A DNA stretch of 40,185 nt from Actinobacteria bacterium UBA2279 (lineage in GTDB: Bacteria > Actinomycetota > Coriobacteriia > Anaerosomatales > Anaerosomataceae). Positions 32,606 to 39,880 of the stretch are shown one piece after another. Made by a program: the position numbers and the translations under genes. The notes beneath the pieces were generated by a model. That model saw only the letters and a program-made list of their open reading frames with translations, searched no databases and was not told the origin of the DNA. How positions within the stretch are numbered: position 1 is the stretch's first letter; each line of letters opens with the position of its first letter. The stretch is from contig DDWT01000034.1 in assembly GCA_002347365.1 (NCBI GenBank), forward strand, positions 1 to 40,185, in the 5' to 3' direction.

Positions 32606-32658
32606 CCGATACCCCGCGCCCTAGAGCGTAGGCACCATAGTACCCCTTCAGGTATCGG
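32606..32658 (-). promoter_or_regulatory. Structured leader between tupC and the MobA-FdhD gene
   Basis: CCGATACC and GGTATCGG (minus 32658-32651 and 32613-32606) pair perfectly, enclosing 37 bases with a smaller internal hairpin (the plus-strand CCTA/TAGG around GAGCG). The 3' arm ends directly before the ribosome-binding site TAGGAG of the TTG-started MobA-FdhD gene. It fits a regulatory or partial-termination element between transporter and biosynthesis genes. I could not match a known Moco or tungsten-cofactor riboswitch. Confidence 0.4.
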
Positions 32659-33750
32659 TCATGAAGCGGCGCCGACACGGACGGCCGTCGCCTTGAAGAC
32701 GGCCACCACCTGGCTCCCGGCTTCCAGCTGCAATTCTTGCGCCGATGCGCGAGAGACCGCTGCTGCGAACGGCAGACCCCCTGCCTTCACACGGACTCGC
32801 GCAGTGACTCCCCGTGGCTCGATCTCCTCGACGACACAGTGCAAGATGTTTCGCGCCGAGGAAGCCGGCAGGCTATCGCTGGCGAACAGGGTCACGTCCT
32901 CGGGACGCACGCCAACCACGACATCGGACCCTACTGGCAGGCAGGTCATCGCGTACACCGAGACACCGTCGCAATCGATCTGTGCCACGTCCTCCTCAAC
33001 GCCGACGATGCGTCCGTGGATCGGCGCCTCCATGCCGATGAAGTCGGCGACCCAGTCGTTGGTGGGCAGACCCATGACCTCGTCCACACCACCGGTGCGC
33101 ACGAAGCGACCCTCGTGCATGATGCTCAACCTGTCGGCGACCACCATCGCTTCGTCCTGGTCGTGCGTGACGTAGACGGTAGTGACACCAGTCTCGTGCA
33201 GGATGCGTGAGAAGTCGGCGACGAGCTGGCGCTTGATCAGTGGGTCGAGATAGCTGAGCGGCTCGTCCAGCAGCAGGATGCGCGGATCGAGCACGAGCGC
33301 GCGGGCTAGTGCCACGCGCTGCGCCTCGCCACCTGAGAGTGTGAGCGCAGAAGCATCAGCCATCGCATCAAGACCCACGCTCCCGACTGTCTCGCGAACG
33401 CGGCGCTCCCGCTCGGACGCGGAGACTCCACGCAACTTGAGTCCGTAGGCGACGTTCTCGGCAACGGTACCGTTGAACAGGTAGGGCTTCTGGAAGACAG
33501 CCGCCATCATCATGCGCGACTGGCGACTGCGATGCGTGACCGGCTGGCCGTCGATGGTGACCTCACCCGCAGCAGGCTTCTCCAGCAGACCGACGATGCG
33601 CAGCAGCGTCGACTTGCCGGCGCCTGAAGGCCCCAGGAGAGCATGCGTCTCCCCTTCGGCCACCGCGAAGTGGTCCACGTCGAGTACAAGCCGGCGACGG
33701 TACTTCTGGCGGATGTTCTCGGCCAGGATGAGTGGCGTCTTATCGCTCAT
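32659..33750 (-). CDS. tupC: Tungstate/molybdate ABC transporter ATPase
   Basis: A 363-residue ABC ATPase. Walker A LLGPSGAGKSTLL, Q-loop VFQKPYLF, signature LSGGEAQRVALARAL, Walker B ILLLDEPLSYLDP, and H-loop VTHD are complete. After residue 235 a TOBE/Mop-like regulatory domain is seen (HGRIVGVEEDVAQI, VRPEDVTLF, NILHCVVEEIEPRG), which in ModC-type proteins can bind oxyanion. It energises TupB and follows it with an 11-base overlap. Tungstate rather than molybdate is favoured by the TupA partner. Confidence 0.93.
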   Translation of the reverse strand: MSDKTPLILAENIRQKYRRRLVLDVDHFAVAEGETHALLGPSGAGKSTLLRIVGLLEKPAAGEVTIDGQPVTHRSRQSRMMMAAVFQKPYLFNGTVAENVAYGLKLRGVSASERERRVRETVGSVGLDAMADASALTLSGGEAQRVALARALVLDPRILLLDEPLSYLDPLIKRQLVADFSRILHETGVTTVYVTHDQDEAMVVADRLSIMHEGRFVRTGGVDEVMGLPTNDWVADFIGMEAPIHGRIVGVEEDVAQIDCDGVSVYAMTCLPVGSDVVVGVRPEDVTLFASDSLPASSARNILHCVVEEIEPRGVTARVRVKAGGLPFAAAVSRASAQELQLEAGSQVVAVFKATAVRVGAAS

Positions 33751-34444
33751 AGCGGGCTCCTGACTGCTGCAATGTGGTGAGCAGCCCGTTGATGACGAAA
33801 GAGATGCCGATGAGGATGAACCCGAGCGCGAGCGCAGTCCCGAAGTTGCCCTTACGAGCCTCCAGCACGATCGCGGTCGTCATGACCCGGGTTGAGTGTT
33901 CGATGTTCCCGCCGACGATCATGACCGCACCCACCTCGGAGATGATGCCGCCGAAACCTGCGACCACAGCCGCCATGACACCCCGGCGTGCCTCTTTGAT
34001 CGTCAGCACCGCTTCCTGCCCCCACGATGCGCCCAGTGAGCGAGCCTGTAGGCGGAGTTCCAGGGGTACCGAGGCGACCGCAGCGGTGGTGACGCCGGCT
34101 ACCAGCGGCGTGGAGATGAACACCTGGGCGATGATCATCGCGGGGGTGGAGAAGAGCAGACGCAGGTCACCGAGCGGCCCGCTGCGTGATAGGAACATGA
34201 ACACGATGAGGCCTGCGACCACCGGCGGCAGTCCCATGCCGGTGTTGACGATGACCAGGGAGAGCCGACGCCCGAAGAATCGGCCAACGCCGAGAAGATA
34301 TCCGATCGGGATGCCCACCACCATCGCGATCCCCACAGCGATGGCAGAGACACGCAATGACAGGAAGATGATCTCGAACAGGAACGGAGCACCGGATCCG
34401 AGCAGCTGTGCGGCCTCGACGACCGCATTCCATATGACTTCCAT
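33740..34444 (-). CDS. tupB: Tungstate ABC transporter permease TupB
   Basis: A 234-residue permease with five to six membrane helices: FEIIFLSLRVSAIAVGIAM, NTGMGLPPVVAGLIVF, STPAMIIAQVFISTPLVAG and the C-terminal GTALALGFILIGISFVING. The cytoplasmic EAA-like loop reads ARSLGASWGQEAVLTIKEARRG and contacts the ATPase. GNIEHSTRVMTTAIVLEARKGNF is typical of TupB. ATG 34444 has AGGGAG 5 bases upstream. A strong hairpin separates it from tupA. Confidence 0.94.
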   Translation of the reverse strand: MEVIWNAVVEAAQLLGSGAPFLFEIIFLSLRVSAIAVGIAMVVGIPIGYLLGVGRFFGRRLSLVIVNTGMGLPPVVAGLIVFMFLSRSGPLGDLRLLFSTPAMIIAQVFISTPLVAGVTTAAVASVPLELRLQARSLGASWGQEAVLTIKEARRGVMAAVVAGFGGIISEVGAVMIVGGNIEHSTRVMTTAIVLEARKGNFGTALALGFILIGISFVINGLLTTLQQSGARYER

Positions 34445-34464
34445 ATGACTCCCTACAAGATAGT

Positions 34465-34494
34465 GGGGCGTCGCGGCCGGCACCGCGACGCCCC
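34465..34494. other. Perfect intercistronic hairpin between tupA and tupB
   Basis: GGGGCGTCGCGG (34465-34476) pairs with CCGCGACGCCCC (34483-34494): 12 pairs, six-base loop. It sits in the 97-base gap between tupA and tupB, with no T-run after it. In ABC operons such elements commonly raise binding-protein levels over the permease by stabilising the upstream message or causing partial termination; that role is inferred. Confidence 0.65.
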
Positions 34495-34541
34495 CTCAGT
34501 CTTCACGGCACCTGTGATGCCGAAGACATCCCGAGAGGTAC

Positions 34542-35423
34542 CTACGATGCGTTCGGGATGAAGAGTGGCTGCCCGAACTTCTCGACACCGTAAGTCTCGA
34601 TGACGGCCTGGCCATCGGCACTGGTGATCCAGTCCGCGAAAGCCTGCGCGCCCTCCATGTTAGTCGCATCCGTGACCGGAATGACACCGTAAGGATTGAA
34701 AAGAATGTCATCGCCCTCGACAAGCACCTCAAGATCCATGGTGTCCATCAGGTTCAGGTAGGTCGCACGGTCAGCAAGGGTGTAGCCCAGCTTCTCGTTG
34801 GCCAGCTTGAGGACGTCGCCCATACCCTGCCCTGCAGAGAGGTACCAATCGCCAGCCGGCTCGATGCCTGCCGCCTTCCAGATGGCCTTCTCTTTGGTGT
34901 GGGTACCGGAGTCGTCTCCACGAGAGACGAACGTGGCTCCGGCCTCGCTGATCTTCTTGAAGGCATCAGAGGCAACGGTCATGCCCTTGATGCCTGCGGG
35001 ATCAGAGGCGGGGCCGACGAGGACGAAGTCGTTGTACATGACGTCCTTGCGCTCGGTGCCGAAGCCGGCCTCTACAAAGGCGTCTTCCTTGGCACGAGCG
35101 TGGACGAGCAGTACGTCGGCGTCCTTGCTCTCACCAAGTGCGATGGCTTCGCCCGTACCGACGGCGATGACCTCGACCTTGTACTCGGGATAAGCCTCTT
35201 CGAATGCCGGGATCAGCACGTCGAACAGACCCGAGTCCTGCGTGGAGGTGGTGGACGCGAGAACGAGATCCGTTGGCTCGACGACGGGTTCTGTCGTCGT
35301 GGTCTCCGTGTCCGTGGTGTCCTCGGTCTTCGATCCGCACGCGGCAAGCGAGAACACGAGCGCGAATGCGAGGGCGAGGGCGGCGACGCGCCAGAAGGCG
35401 GACGCTCTGAAGCGATAGATCAT
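34542..35423 (-). CDS. tupA: Tungstate-binding lipoprotein TupA
   Basis: A 293-residue exported lipoprotein: basic/hydrophobic N-terminus and lipobox LAAC (Cys about 28), then an acidic/Thr linker. The mature protein starts with LVLASTTSTQDSGLFDVL and has VAVGTGEAIALGESKDADVLL, VMYNDFVLVGPASDPAG and the later FVSRGDDSGTHTKE block, all matching TupA, which binds tungstate with high affinity. ATG 35423 lies 6 bases after AAAGGAG. It is the first gene of the tup/cofactor block behind a promoter at 35567-35594. Confidence 0.96.
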   Translation of the reverse strand: MIYRFRASAFWRVAALALAFALVFSLAACGSKTEDTTDTETTTTEPVVEPTDLVLASTTSTQDSGLFDVLIPAFEEAYPEYKVEVIAVGTGEAIALGESKDADVLLVHARAKEDAFVEAGFGTERKDVMYNDFVLVGPASDPAGIKGMTVASDAFKKISEAGATFVSRGDDSGTHTKEKAIWKAAGIEPAGDWYLSAGQGMGDVLKLANEKLGYTLADRATYLNLMDTMDLEVLVEGDDILFNPYGVIPVTDATNMEGAQAFADWITSADGQAVIETYGVEKFGQPLFIPNAS

Positions 35424-35560
35424 GCGGTGCTCCTTTCCAATACGGGAGGCGAGGTGGTTTCCCTTCCTCACCCTGTCGGTCTCGCGTCCATGGCGGTTGC
35501 CCGCGTTAGGCGCATGAGACTCGGAGGCTTATGGCCTGTGCTCAGGGGCAACAGGTATGT

Positions 35561-35593
35561 AACGTCAGTCTAGCCAACTCATGGACAACGTCA
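35561..35593. promoter_or_regulatory. AACGTCA direct repeats around the tupA promoter
   Basis: Two identical AACGTCA heptamers lie at 35561-35567 and 35587-35593, 26 bases start-to-start. One covers the -35 box and the other touches the -10 and start region of the tupA promoter. Same-orientation sites at this position fit a regulator that blocks RNA polymerase, possibly the LysR-type protein upstream or a ModE/TunR-type regulator elsewhere. Confidence 0.4.
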
Positions 35594-35594
35594 A
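35567..35594 (-). promoter_or_regulatory. Sigma-70 promoter of tupA
   Basis: On the minus strand TTGACG (35594-35589) and TAGACT (35572-35567) are 16 bases apart, five and four matches to consensus. It starts five bases after the end of the LysR gene. The transcript would carry a leader of about 135 bases before the tupA ATG at 35423, containing a hairpin-forming stretch GGTGAGG/CCTCGCC close to the ribosome-binding site. Confidence 0.6.
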
Positions 35595-35599
35595 CCCGA

Positions 35600-36511
35600 C
35601 TAGCTTCCAAGGGCCTGACGAAGATAGTCGACGAGCGCATCGGCAGCCCGGGTGAGCGTAGTCCGCGGCATCACCAGGAACAGCGGGCGCTTGAGCGGGA
35701 AGGACCCTTCCGGCACGCGAGCGACGGTGCCGAGCTGCAGGGCTTTGTCGGCCACCCACAGGCTCACGACGCCGACGCCCATTCCGCCCTCGACCGCACT
35801 CACGATCGCTTCGTTGGTGCCAAGCTCCATCACAACACGCAATTCCGCCGGGTCGACGCCGCCTCTGCGGATGGCGTCTTCGAAGACCATGCGCGTCCCA
35901 CTGCCGGATTCGCGGACGATGAACGGCTCATCGACGAGGTCGGTGAAACGGACCTCTTCCTTCTTGAGCAAAGCATGATCGGGGGCACATATCATCACAA
36001 GGTCGTCATGGCCCAGGCTCTCGTACTCGACACGGGCTCCGTGCACCTCGGCGCCGGTCATGCCGAGCTGCGCCTCGCCGGACTCGACTTTCTCGATGAC
36101 CTCGGCGGTGTCGAACACGCGAAGCGACACGCCGACCTCAGGGAACTGCTTGAGGAAGCCACCGAGCAGTCGCGGCAGCACGTATTGACCAGGTGTCGTG
36201 GAGGCGGCGAACAGAAGGCGGCCTGTGACGGTCTCGCTCAGCTGATCCAAAGCGGTGCGCGCGCCGTCGAGCTCGGCCAGCACTTTGCGGGCATATGGCA
36301 ACAACGTGCGCCCTGACTCGGTGATCTCGACCTTGCGGTAGCGGCGGTCGAGCAGTGTCACGCCGAGGTCCGCCTCGAGTGCCTGGACCTGCATAGTGAC
36401 GGCCGGCTGGGAAAGACCCATCGATCGTGCGGCATCGGAGAATGACGCGTGCTCGACCACCGTCACGAACGTCTTGAGTTGGGCGATGTTCACGACTTCG
36501 TCGACCCCCAT
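35600..36511 (-). CDS. LysR-type transcriptional regulator
   Basis: A 303-residue LysR regulator. Winged helix at residues 8-65 (IAQLKTFVTVVEHASFSDAARSMGLSQPAV with the LysR signature) and an effector-binding domain (about 90-300; VIEKVESGEAQLGMTGAEV, IVRESGSGTRMVFEDAI) like the CysB/CysL branch. That branch often senses oxyanions or sulfur compounds, and the gene ends just before the tupA promoter, so tungstate or molybdate control of tupABC is plausible. The start is uncertain: ATG 36511 has no good SD, GTG about 18 bases downstream is preceded by GGGGG. Confidence 0.92.
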   Translation of the reverse strand: MGVDEVVNIAQLKTFVTVVEHASFSDAARSMGLSQPAVTMQVQALEADLGVTLLDRRYRKVEITESGRTLLPYARKVLAELDGARTALDQLSETVTGRLLFAASTTPGQYVLPRLLGGFLKQFPEVGVSLRVFDTAEVIEKVESGEAQLGMTGAEVHGARVEYESLGHDDLVMICAPDHALLKKEEVRFTDLVDEPFIVRESGSGTRMVFEDAIRRGGVDPAELRVVMELGTNEAIVSAVEGGMGVGVVSLWVADKALQLGTVARVPEGSFPLKRPLFLVMPRTTLTRAADALVDYLRQALGS

Positions 36512-36521
36512 GTGATGTCGT

Positions 36522-36536
36522 ATAGGTAATGCTTAT
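36522..36536. promoter_or_regulatory. Imperfect LysR-type dyad upstream of the LysR gene
   Basis: ATAGGTAATGCTTAT is a 15-bp imperfect palindrome (outer ATA/TAT pair and an inner G/C) within 25 bases of the LysR start codon. It resembles the T-N11-A core of LysR operators and may serve autoregulation. It is short and imperfect. Confidence 0.3.
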
Positions 36537-36566
36537 GCTACCCCATCACGCTGCCGAGAGGTGCGT

Positions 36567-36593
36567 TTGCATGCGGGAGAAGCGTGGTAGACT
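36567..36593 (+). promoter_or_regulatory. Candidate promoter of the Fur-cbi operon
   Basis: TTGCAT (36567-36572) and TAGACT (36588-36593) are spaced by 15 bases. Transcription would begin near 36600, right at the inverted-repeat operator (36603-36617). Consensus match is four of six in each box; the spacer is short. Confidence 0.4.
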
Positions 36594-36602
36594 CTTCCTA
36601 TG

Positions 36603-36617
36603 TGAGAATCGTTCTCA
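36603..36617. promoter_or_regulatory. Fur/Zur-type operator
   Basis: TGAGAATCGTTCTCA is a perfect 6-3-6 inverted repeat at the start site of the Fur-family gene. Its TGA.AA...TT.TCA pattern matches boxes of Fur-superfamily regulators and is close to the actinobacterial Zur box. Placement just past the -10 would give repression when the metal-bound regulator binds, hence likely autoregulation of the operon. Confidence 0.65.
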
Positions 36618-36632
36618 GTTAGGTGAACACAA

Positions 36633-37082
36633 ATGGCGTCACGCTCCCATGACATCACTGAAGATGCGCTGCGCGCTGCGTGCGGATCTGGTCGCATGAG
36701 TCGACAGCGCCTGCTGATCGCTCGCTCGGCTGCCGGTATGCACGGGGCGTTCACTGTGGAGGAGCTACACCGCTCGGCGCAAGACGTCGTGCCCGGCCTT
36801 GGCGTCGCCACGACCTATCGCGCCGTCGCGGCGATGGCAGGCTGCGGCACACTCGCAGTCGTGGGCGAACGCGAAGGACGCACGCTGTACGTGTGGTGCG
36901 CCAACGGCGAGCATCACCACCACCTCATCTGCACTGACTGCGGCCGGGTCGCCGGGATCGACTGTCCGCTGCCTGAGGGCGATGCGTTCGCCTCGGCACG
37001 GAGAGTCGGATTCACCGTCACGCGCCACGATCTCACCCTCTACGGCCTGTGCGACACCTGCCGAGAGGATGGCGAGCGCTAG
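36633..37082 (+). CDS. Fur-family metalloregulator
   Basis: A 149-residue member of the Fur superfamily. N-terminal winged helix with MSRQRLLIARSAAGMHGAFTVEELH and VPGLGVATTYRAVAAMAG; C-terminal dimer/metal domain with GEHHHHLICTDCGRV (His run plus C-x2-C) and a second C-x2-C in LCDTCRE, the structural zinc site. The regulated metal (Fe, Zn, Ni or Co) cannot be read directly; its genes, cbiMQO, suggest Co/Ni, while the operator resembles a Zur box. ATG 36633 has AGGTGA 6 bases upstream. cbiM starts directly after its stop. Confidence 0.93.
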   Translation: MASRSHDITEDALRAACGSGRMSRQRLLIARSAAGMHGAFTVEELHRSAQDVVPGLGVATTYRAVAAMAGCGTLAVVGEREGRTLYVWCANGEHHHHLICTDCGRVAGIDCPLPEGDAFASARRVGFTVTRHDLTLYGLCDTCREDGER

Positions 37083-37901
37083 ATGTCGCATATCCACATC
37101 CCCGATGGCGTGCTGCCGGTCTGGCTATGGGGCGCCGGATGGCTCGTCACGCTTGTCGCGCTCACGGTCGCGTCTCGCATCTCGGAACGCGAGTCCGTGC
37201 GCCGTAAGGTGCCCCTGCTGGGGGTCATCTCGGCACTGGTGCTCGTCGCGATGTCCACCGAGATCGTCCCCATCGCCTACCACGTGAACCTCACCGTCAT
37301 CGCCGGCGCGATCCTGGGGCCCTGGATGTCGATCATCTCGGCGTTCGTCGTCCAGGTGATCCTGGCGCTGCTGGGACACGGCGGCGTGACCGTCATCGGA
37401 CTCAACACCATACAGACCGCCACCGAGATGATCTTGGGGTGGATGCTCTTCCGCGCGCTGGTGCGCGTACTTGGACGACCCCGCGTACGTTGGGCGGCAG
37501 CCGCAGCGACCGTGCTCACCCTCGCGGTGACCACGACGATGCTCGTGGGACTCGTGGCGCTCGCAGGGGCGGGTCCTGCCGCGATGCGTGAGACCGGTGC
37601 GCTCAACCCCGCCACCTTGCGCTTCGGCAACCCCCTCGATGGCGGCGTGGTGAGCGTGGGGCTGTTCGGCGGCGGCGAGCATGCTGCCGAAGAGGAGTCG
37701 CACGCTGGCGAGTCCCCGCTCTCGGTGACGCGCTTCGCCGCGGTGGTGTACACGCTCGGGCCCATCGGCTGGCTGCTGGAGGCGCTCGTGACGGCCGGCG
37801 TGCTCGGCTACGTGGCGCGCGTCCGGCCCTCACTCGTGTTCGAGGGCGGGCTCGCCGAGGCAGAGCCCCCGCACTTCGGCGACGAACACGGGAGGCACTA
37901 G
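37083..37901 (+). CDS. cbiM: Cobalt/nickel-type ECF transporter substrate component CbiM
   Basis: A 272-residue membrane protein. It opens with MSHIHIPDGVLPVWLW, the conserved N-terminal His-rich metal site of CbiM/NikM, and has about eight helices. VNLTVIAGAILGPWMSIISAFVVQVILALLGHGGVTVIGLNT is the CbiM core region. A loop near residue 200 is rich in His and Glu (GGEHAAEEESHAGES), and the C-terminus ends GDEHGRH. No separate CbiN gene follows; an extra C-terminal helix may take its place, as in NikM-like fusions. It imports Co2+ or Ni2+ with CbiQ and CbiO. The ATG immediately follows the fur stop. Confidence 0.93.
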   Translation: MSHIHIPDGVLPVWLWGAGWLVTLVALTVASRISERESVRRKVPLLGVISALVLVAMSTEIVPIAYHVNLTVIAGAILGPWMSIISAFVVQVILALLGHGGVTVIGLNTIQTATEMILGWMLFRALVRVLGRPRVRWAAAAATVLTLAVTTTMLVGLVALAGAGPAAMRETGALNPATLRFGNPLDGGVVSVGLFGGGEHAAEEESHAGESPLSVTRFAAVVYTLGPIGWLLEALVTAGVLGYVARVRPSLVFEGGLAEAEPPHFGDEHGRH

Positions 37902-38701
37902 TGGACGTCACCTTCGTCGACAGCGCCGCCATTCTCGGCAACTCCAGGCTGCACGCCGCATCGGCAGGTGCGAAGGTCGCGGCGTTCACGCTCGTGCTGG
38001 CCACCGTCGTCGTCACCAACGACGTGCTCGTGCTGCTCTCGGCGCTCGTGCTCCTGCTCGCGCTCGCCTCAGGCATGCGCATGCCGCTGCGGCGGATGGT
38101 GCCGCTCGCGCTGTACCCCGCGGTGTTCGCAGCGGTGTTCGCGTTCGCCTCAGCGCCCAGCGCGCTGTCGGCGATCCTCATCGTGGGCAAGGCGGTCACC
38201 GCGGCGCTCGGCGGAGTCGTGCTGATGTTCTCCACCCCCTACCCGCAGGTGTTCGCGATCGTGCAGCGCTTCGTGCCGGGTATCGTGGGCGACGCGCTGC
38301 TGATGACGTACCGCTCGCTGTTCCTGCTTGCCGAGAAGCTCGCCAACCTCACGACCGCCATCAAGCTACGCTCCGGACTCTCGGGCAGGCAGCCGGTCCG
38401 CGCGTTCCGTGCCACGACACGCGCGCTTGGCGGACTGCTGCTGTACTCGCTCGACCTCTCGCAGCGCGAGTACGACGTGCTGCGCCTGCGCGGCTACGAG
38501 CGTCGGCTGCGAGTGCGGACGATGCCGTCGGCGGATGTCGCCATGGACCGCGCACTGCTGGTGGGCGCCGCAGGGCTTCTGGCCATCACTGTCACCGTCA
38601 GGTGGGCCGGCGGTGCGATCGGCGCCTACAGCTGGCTGCTCGCCGTATTCTGCCTGCTCACACTTCTTTTCACCGCAACCGTACGTCGGAGGAAGTCATG
38701 A
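37901..38701 (+). CDS. cbiQ: ECF transporter transmembrane component CbiQ
   Basis: A 266-residue EcfT-type protein with five to six helices: VAAFTLVLATVVVTNDVLVLL, LYPAVFAAVFAFASAPSAL, VGKAVTAALGGVVLMF and a C-terminal pair. The cytoplasmic coupling helices contain TYRSLFLLAEKLANL and YDVLRLRGYERRL, the ATPase-binding motif. It starts at GTG 37901, overlapping the cbiM stop by one base, and ends in an ATGA overlap with cbiO. It links CbiM to the ATPase. Confidence 0.94.
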   Translation: MDVTFVDSAAILGNSRLHAASAGAKVAAFTLVLATVVVTNDVLVLLSALVLLLALASGMRMPLRRMVPLALYPAVFAAVFAFASAPSALSAILIVGKAVTAALGGVVLMFSTPYPQVFAIVQRFVPGIVGDALLMTYRSLFLLAEKLANLTTAIKLRSGLSGRQPVRAFRATTRALGGLLLYSLDLSQREYDVLRLRGYERRLRVRTMPSADVAMDRALLVGAAGLLAITVTVRWAGGAIGAYSWLLAVFCLLTLLFTATVRRRKS

Positions 38702-39585
38702 CCGAGCACCCGCACGTCCACGAGCACGACCACCCGGATGATCCGTGCTGCGAGGAGGTCGTGCGCATCAGTTGCGTGCGACACACCTACGAGGACGGCA
38801 CGAGCGTGCACCTGTGCGGGATGGATTTCCTCGTGCACCGCGGCAAGCGCGTGGCGGTGCTCGGGCCCAACGGCGCAGGCAAGACGACGCTGCTCTACCA
38901 CATCCTCGGGCTGCTGCGCCCGCAGGAAGGCGAGGTCCGCGTGTTCGGCATCGAGCCGGCCGCGGACTGGAAAGACATCCGTCGGCGCATCGGCGTGGTG
39001 CTCCAAAACGTCGACGAGCAGATCATCGCGCCTACCGTCTTCGACGATGTGGCGTTCTCGCCACAGCAGTATGGACTCCCCGACGCCGAAGTGCAGCAGC
39101 GCACGGTAGCCGCACTCGAACTGCTCGGCATCAGCGAGCTGGCGGATCGCGTGCCGCACAGTCTGTCAGGCGGCGAGAAGCGCAAGGTGGCGCTGGCAGG
39201 AGCGCTGGTGATGGAGCCGGAGCTGCTGGTGCTCGACGAGCCTTTCGAGGGACTCGATCCGAAGTCACGCGCCGGGCTCATCGAGCTGCTCGAGCGGTTG
39301 GCTACCGAGCGCGGTGTCACGGTCGTGCTCTCCACCCACGATATCGACACGGTCCCCGACTTCGCCGACTTCGCATACGTGCTCGCGCCCGGCGGGACTA
39401 TCGTGCTGCGCGGGACTCCCGCCGAGGTCTTCAGCAACGCCGATGTGATCGCGCAGGGCAACATCAAACCGCCGATTCTGGCCGAGCTGTTCGCCCGGCT
39501 ACGCGAGCGCGATGCCGATGCACCGGAACCGGCGCTGTCAGTACAAGCCGCGGTGGAGTCCCTGGAGGCGTGGAAACGCGGCTAG
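38698..39585 (+). CDS. cbiO: ECF transporter ATPase CbiO with His-rich N-terminus
   Basis: A 295-residue ABC ATPase. Walker A LGPNGAGKTTLLYHI, Q-loop VVLQNVDEQIIAPTVFDDVAF, signature LSGGEKRKVALAGAL and Walker B LLVLDEPFEGLDP are all typical of EcfA/CbiO. The first 20 residues (TEHPHVHEHDHPDDPCCEE) are very His/Asp rich with two cysteines, unusual for CbiO, and could bind the transported metal. ATG 38698 overlaps cbiQ. About 40 residues past the ATPase core end in ESLEAWKRG. Its stop shares CTAG with the convergent small gene. Confidence 0.94.
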   Translation: MTEHPHVHEHDHPDDPCCEEVVRISCVRHTYEDGTSVHLCGMDFLVHRGKRVAVLGPNGAGKTTLLYHILGLLRPQEGEVRVFGIEPAADWKDIRRRIGVVLQNVDEQIIAPTVFDDVAFSPQQYGLPDAEVQQRTVAALELLGISELADRVPHSLSGGEKRKVALAGALVMEPELLVLDEPFEGLDPKSRAGLIELLERLATERGVTVVLSTHDIDTVPDFADFAYVLAPGGTIVLRGTPAEVFSNADVIAQGNIKPPILAELFARLRERDADAPEPALSVQAAVESLEAWKRG

Positions 39586-39764
39586 CGGCGATGGCCTGAG
39601 AACGAGAACCACAGACCGACAAGCCCGATGACGTTGAACGCGGCGAAGACGATCGTCGCCGTGGTGCCCCAGTCGAAGATGAACTCGTTGGCGAGCAGGC
39701 CGAGTGTCCCAACCAAGACCAACAGGAATCCGATCGACCGCAGCGCTCCGGAGTCCTTTCTCAT
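39582..39764 (-). CDS. Small two-helix membrane protein
   Basis: A 60-residue protein with two hydrophobic helices (about residues 9-25, IGFLLVLVGTLGLLANE, and 33-53, ATIVFAAFNVIGLVGLWFS), a short polar start and a basic end (SGHRR). No family is recognised. ATG 39764 has GGAGG 7 bases upstream; an earlier ATG lies before that site. Its stop overlaps that of cbiO. It is divergent from the zinc-ribbon gene across 116 bases. Confidence 0.65.
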   Translation of the reverse strand: MRKDSGALRSIGFLLVLVGTLGLLANEFIFDWGTTATIVFAAFNVIGLVGLWFSFSGHRR

Positions 39765-39880
39765 GGTCTCGCCTCCTCTCATAGCGCTTACCCGGTAGAA
39801 GCCTGAGCGTCACGCCTTCGGTCGGTGGAGAGAGTGGGTACACTGAAAACAGAGTCATCGACCTCGGGGAGGCTTCTGCG

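Noticed and set aside
35424..35560. Molybdenum- or tungsten-cofactor riboswitch in the tupA leader
   Set aside because: Length and position are suggestive, but I could not fit the sequence to the known Moco RNA architecture by eye; kept only as an open question.
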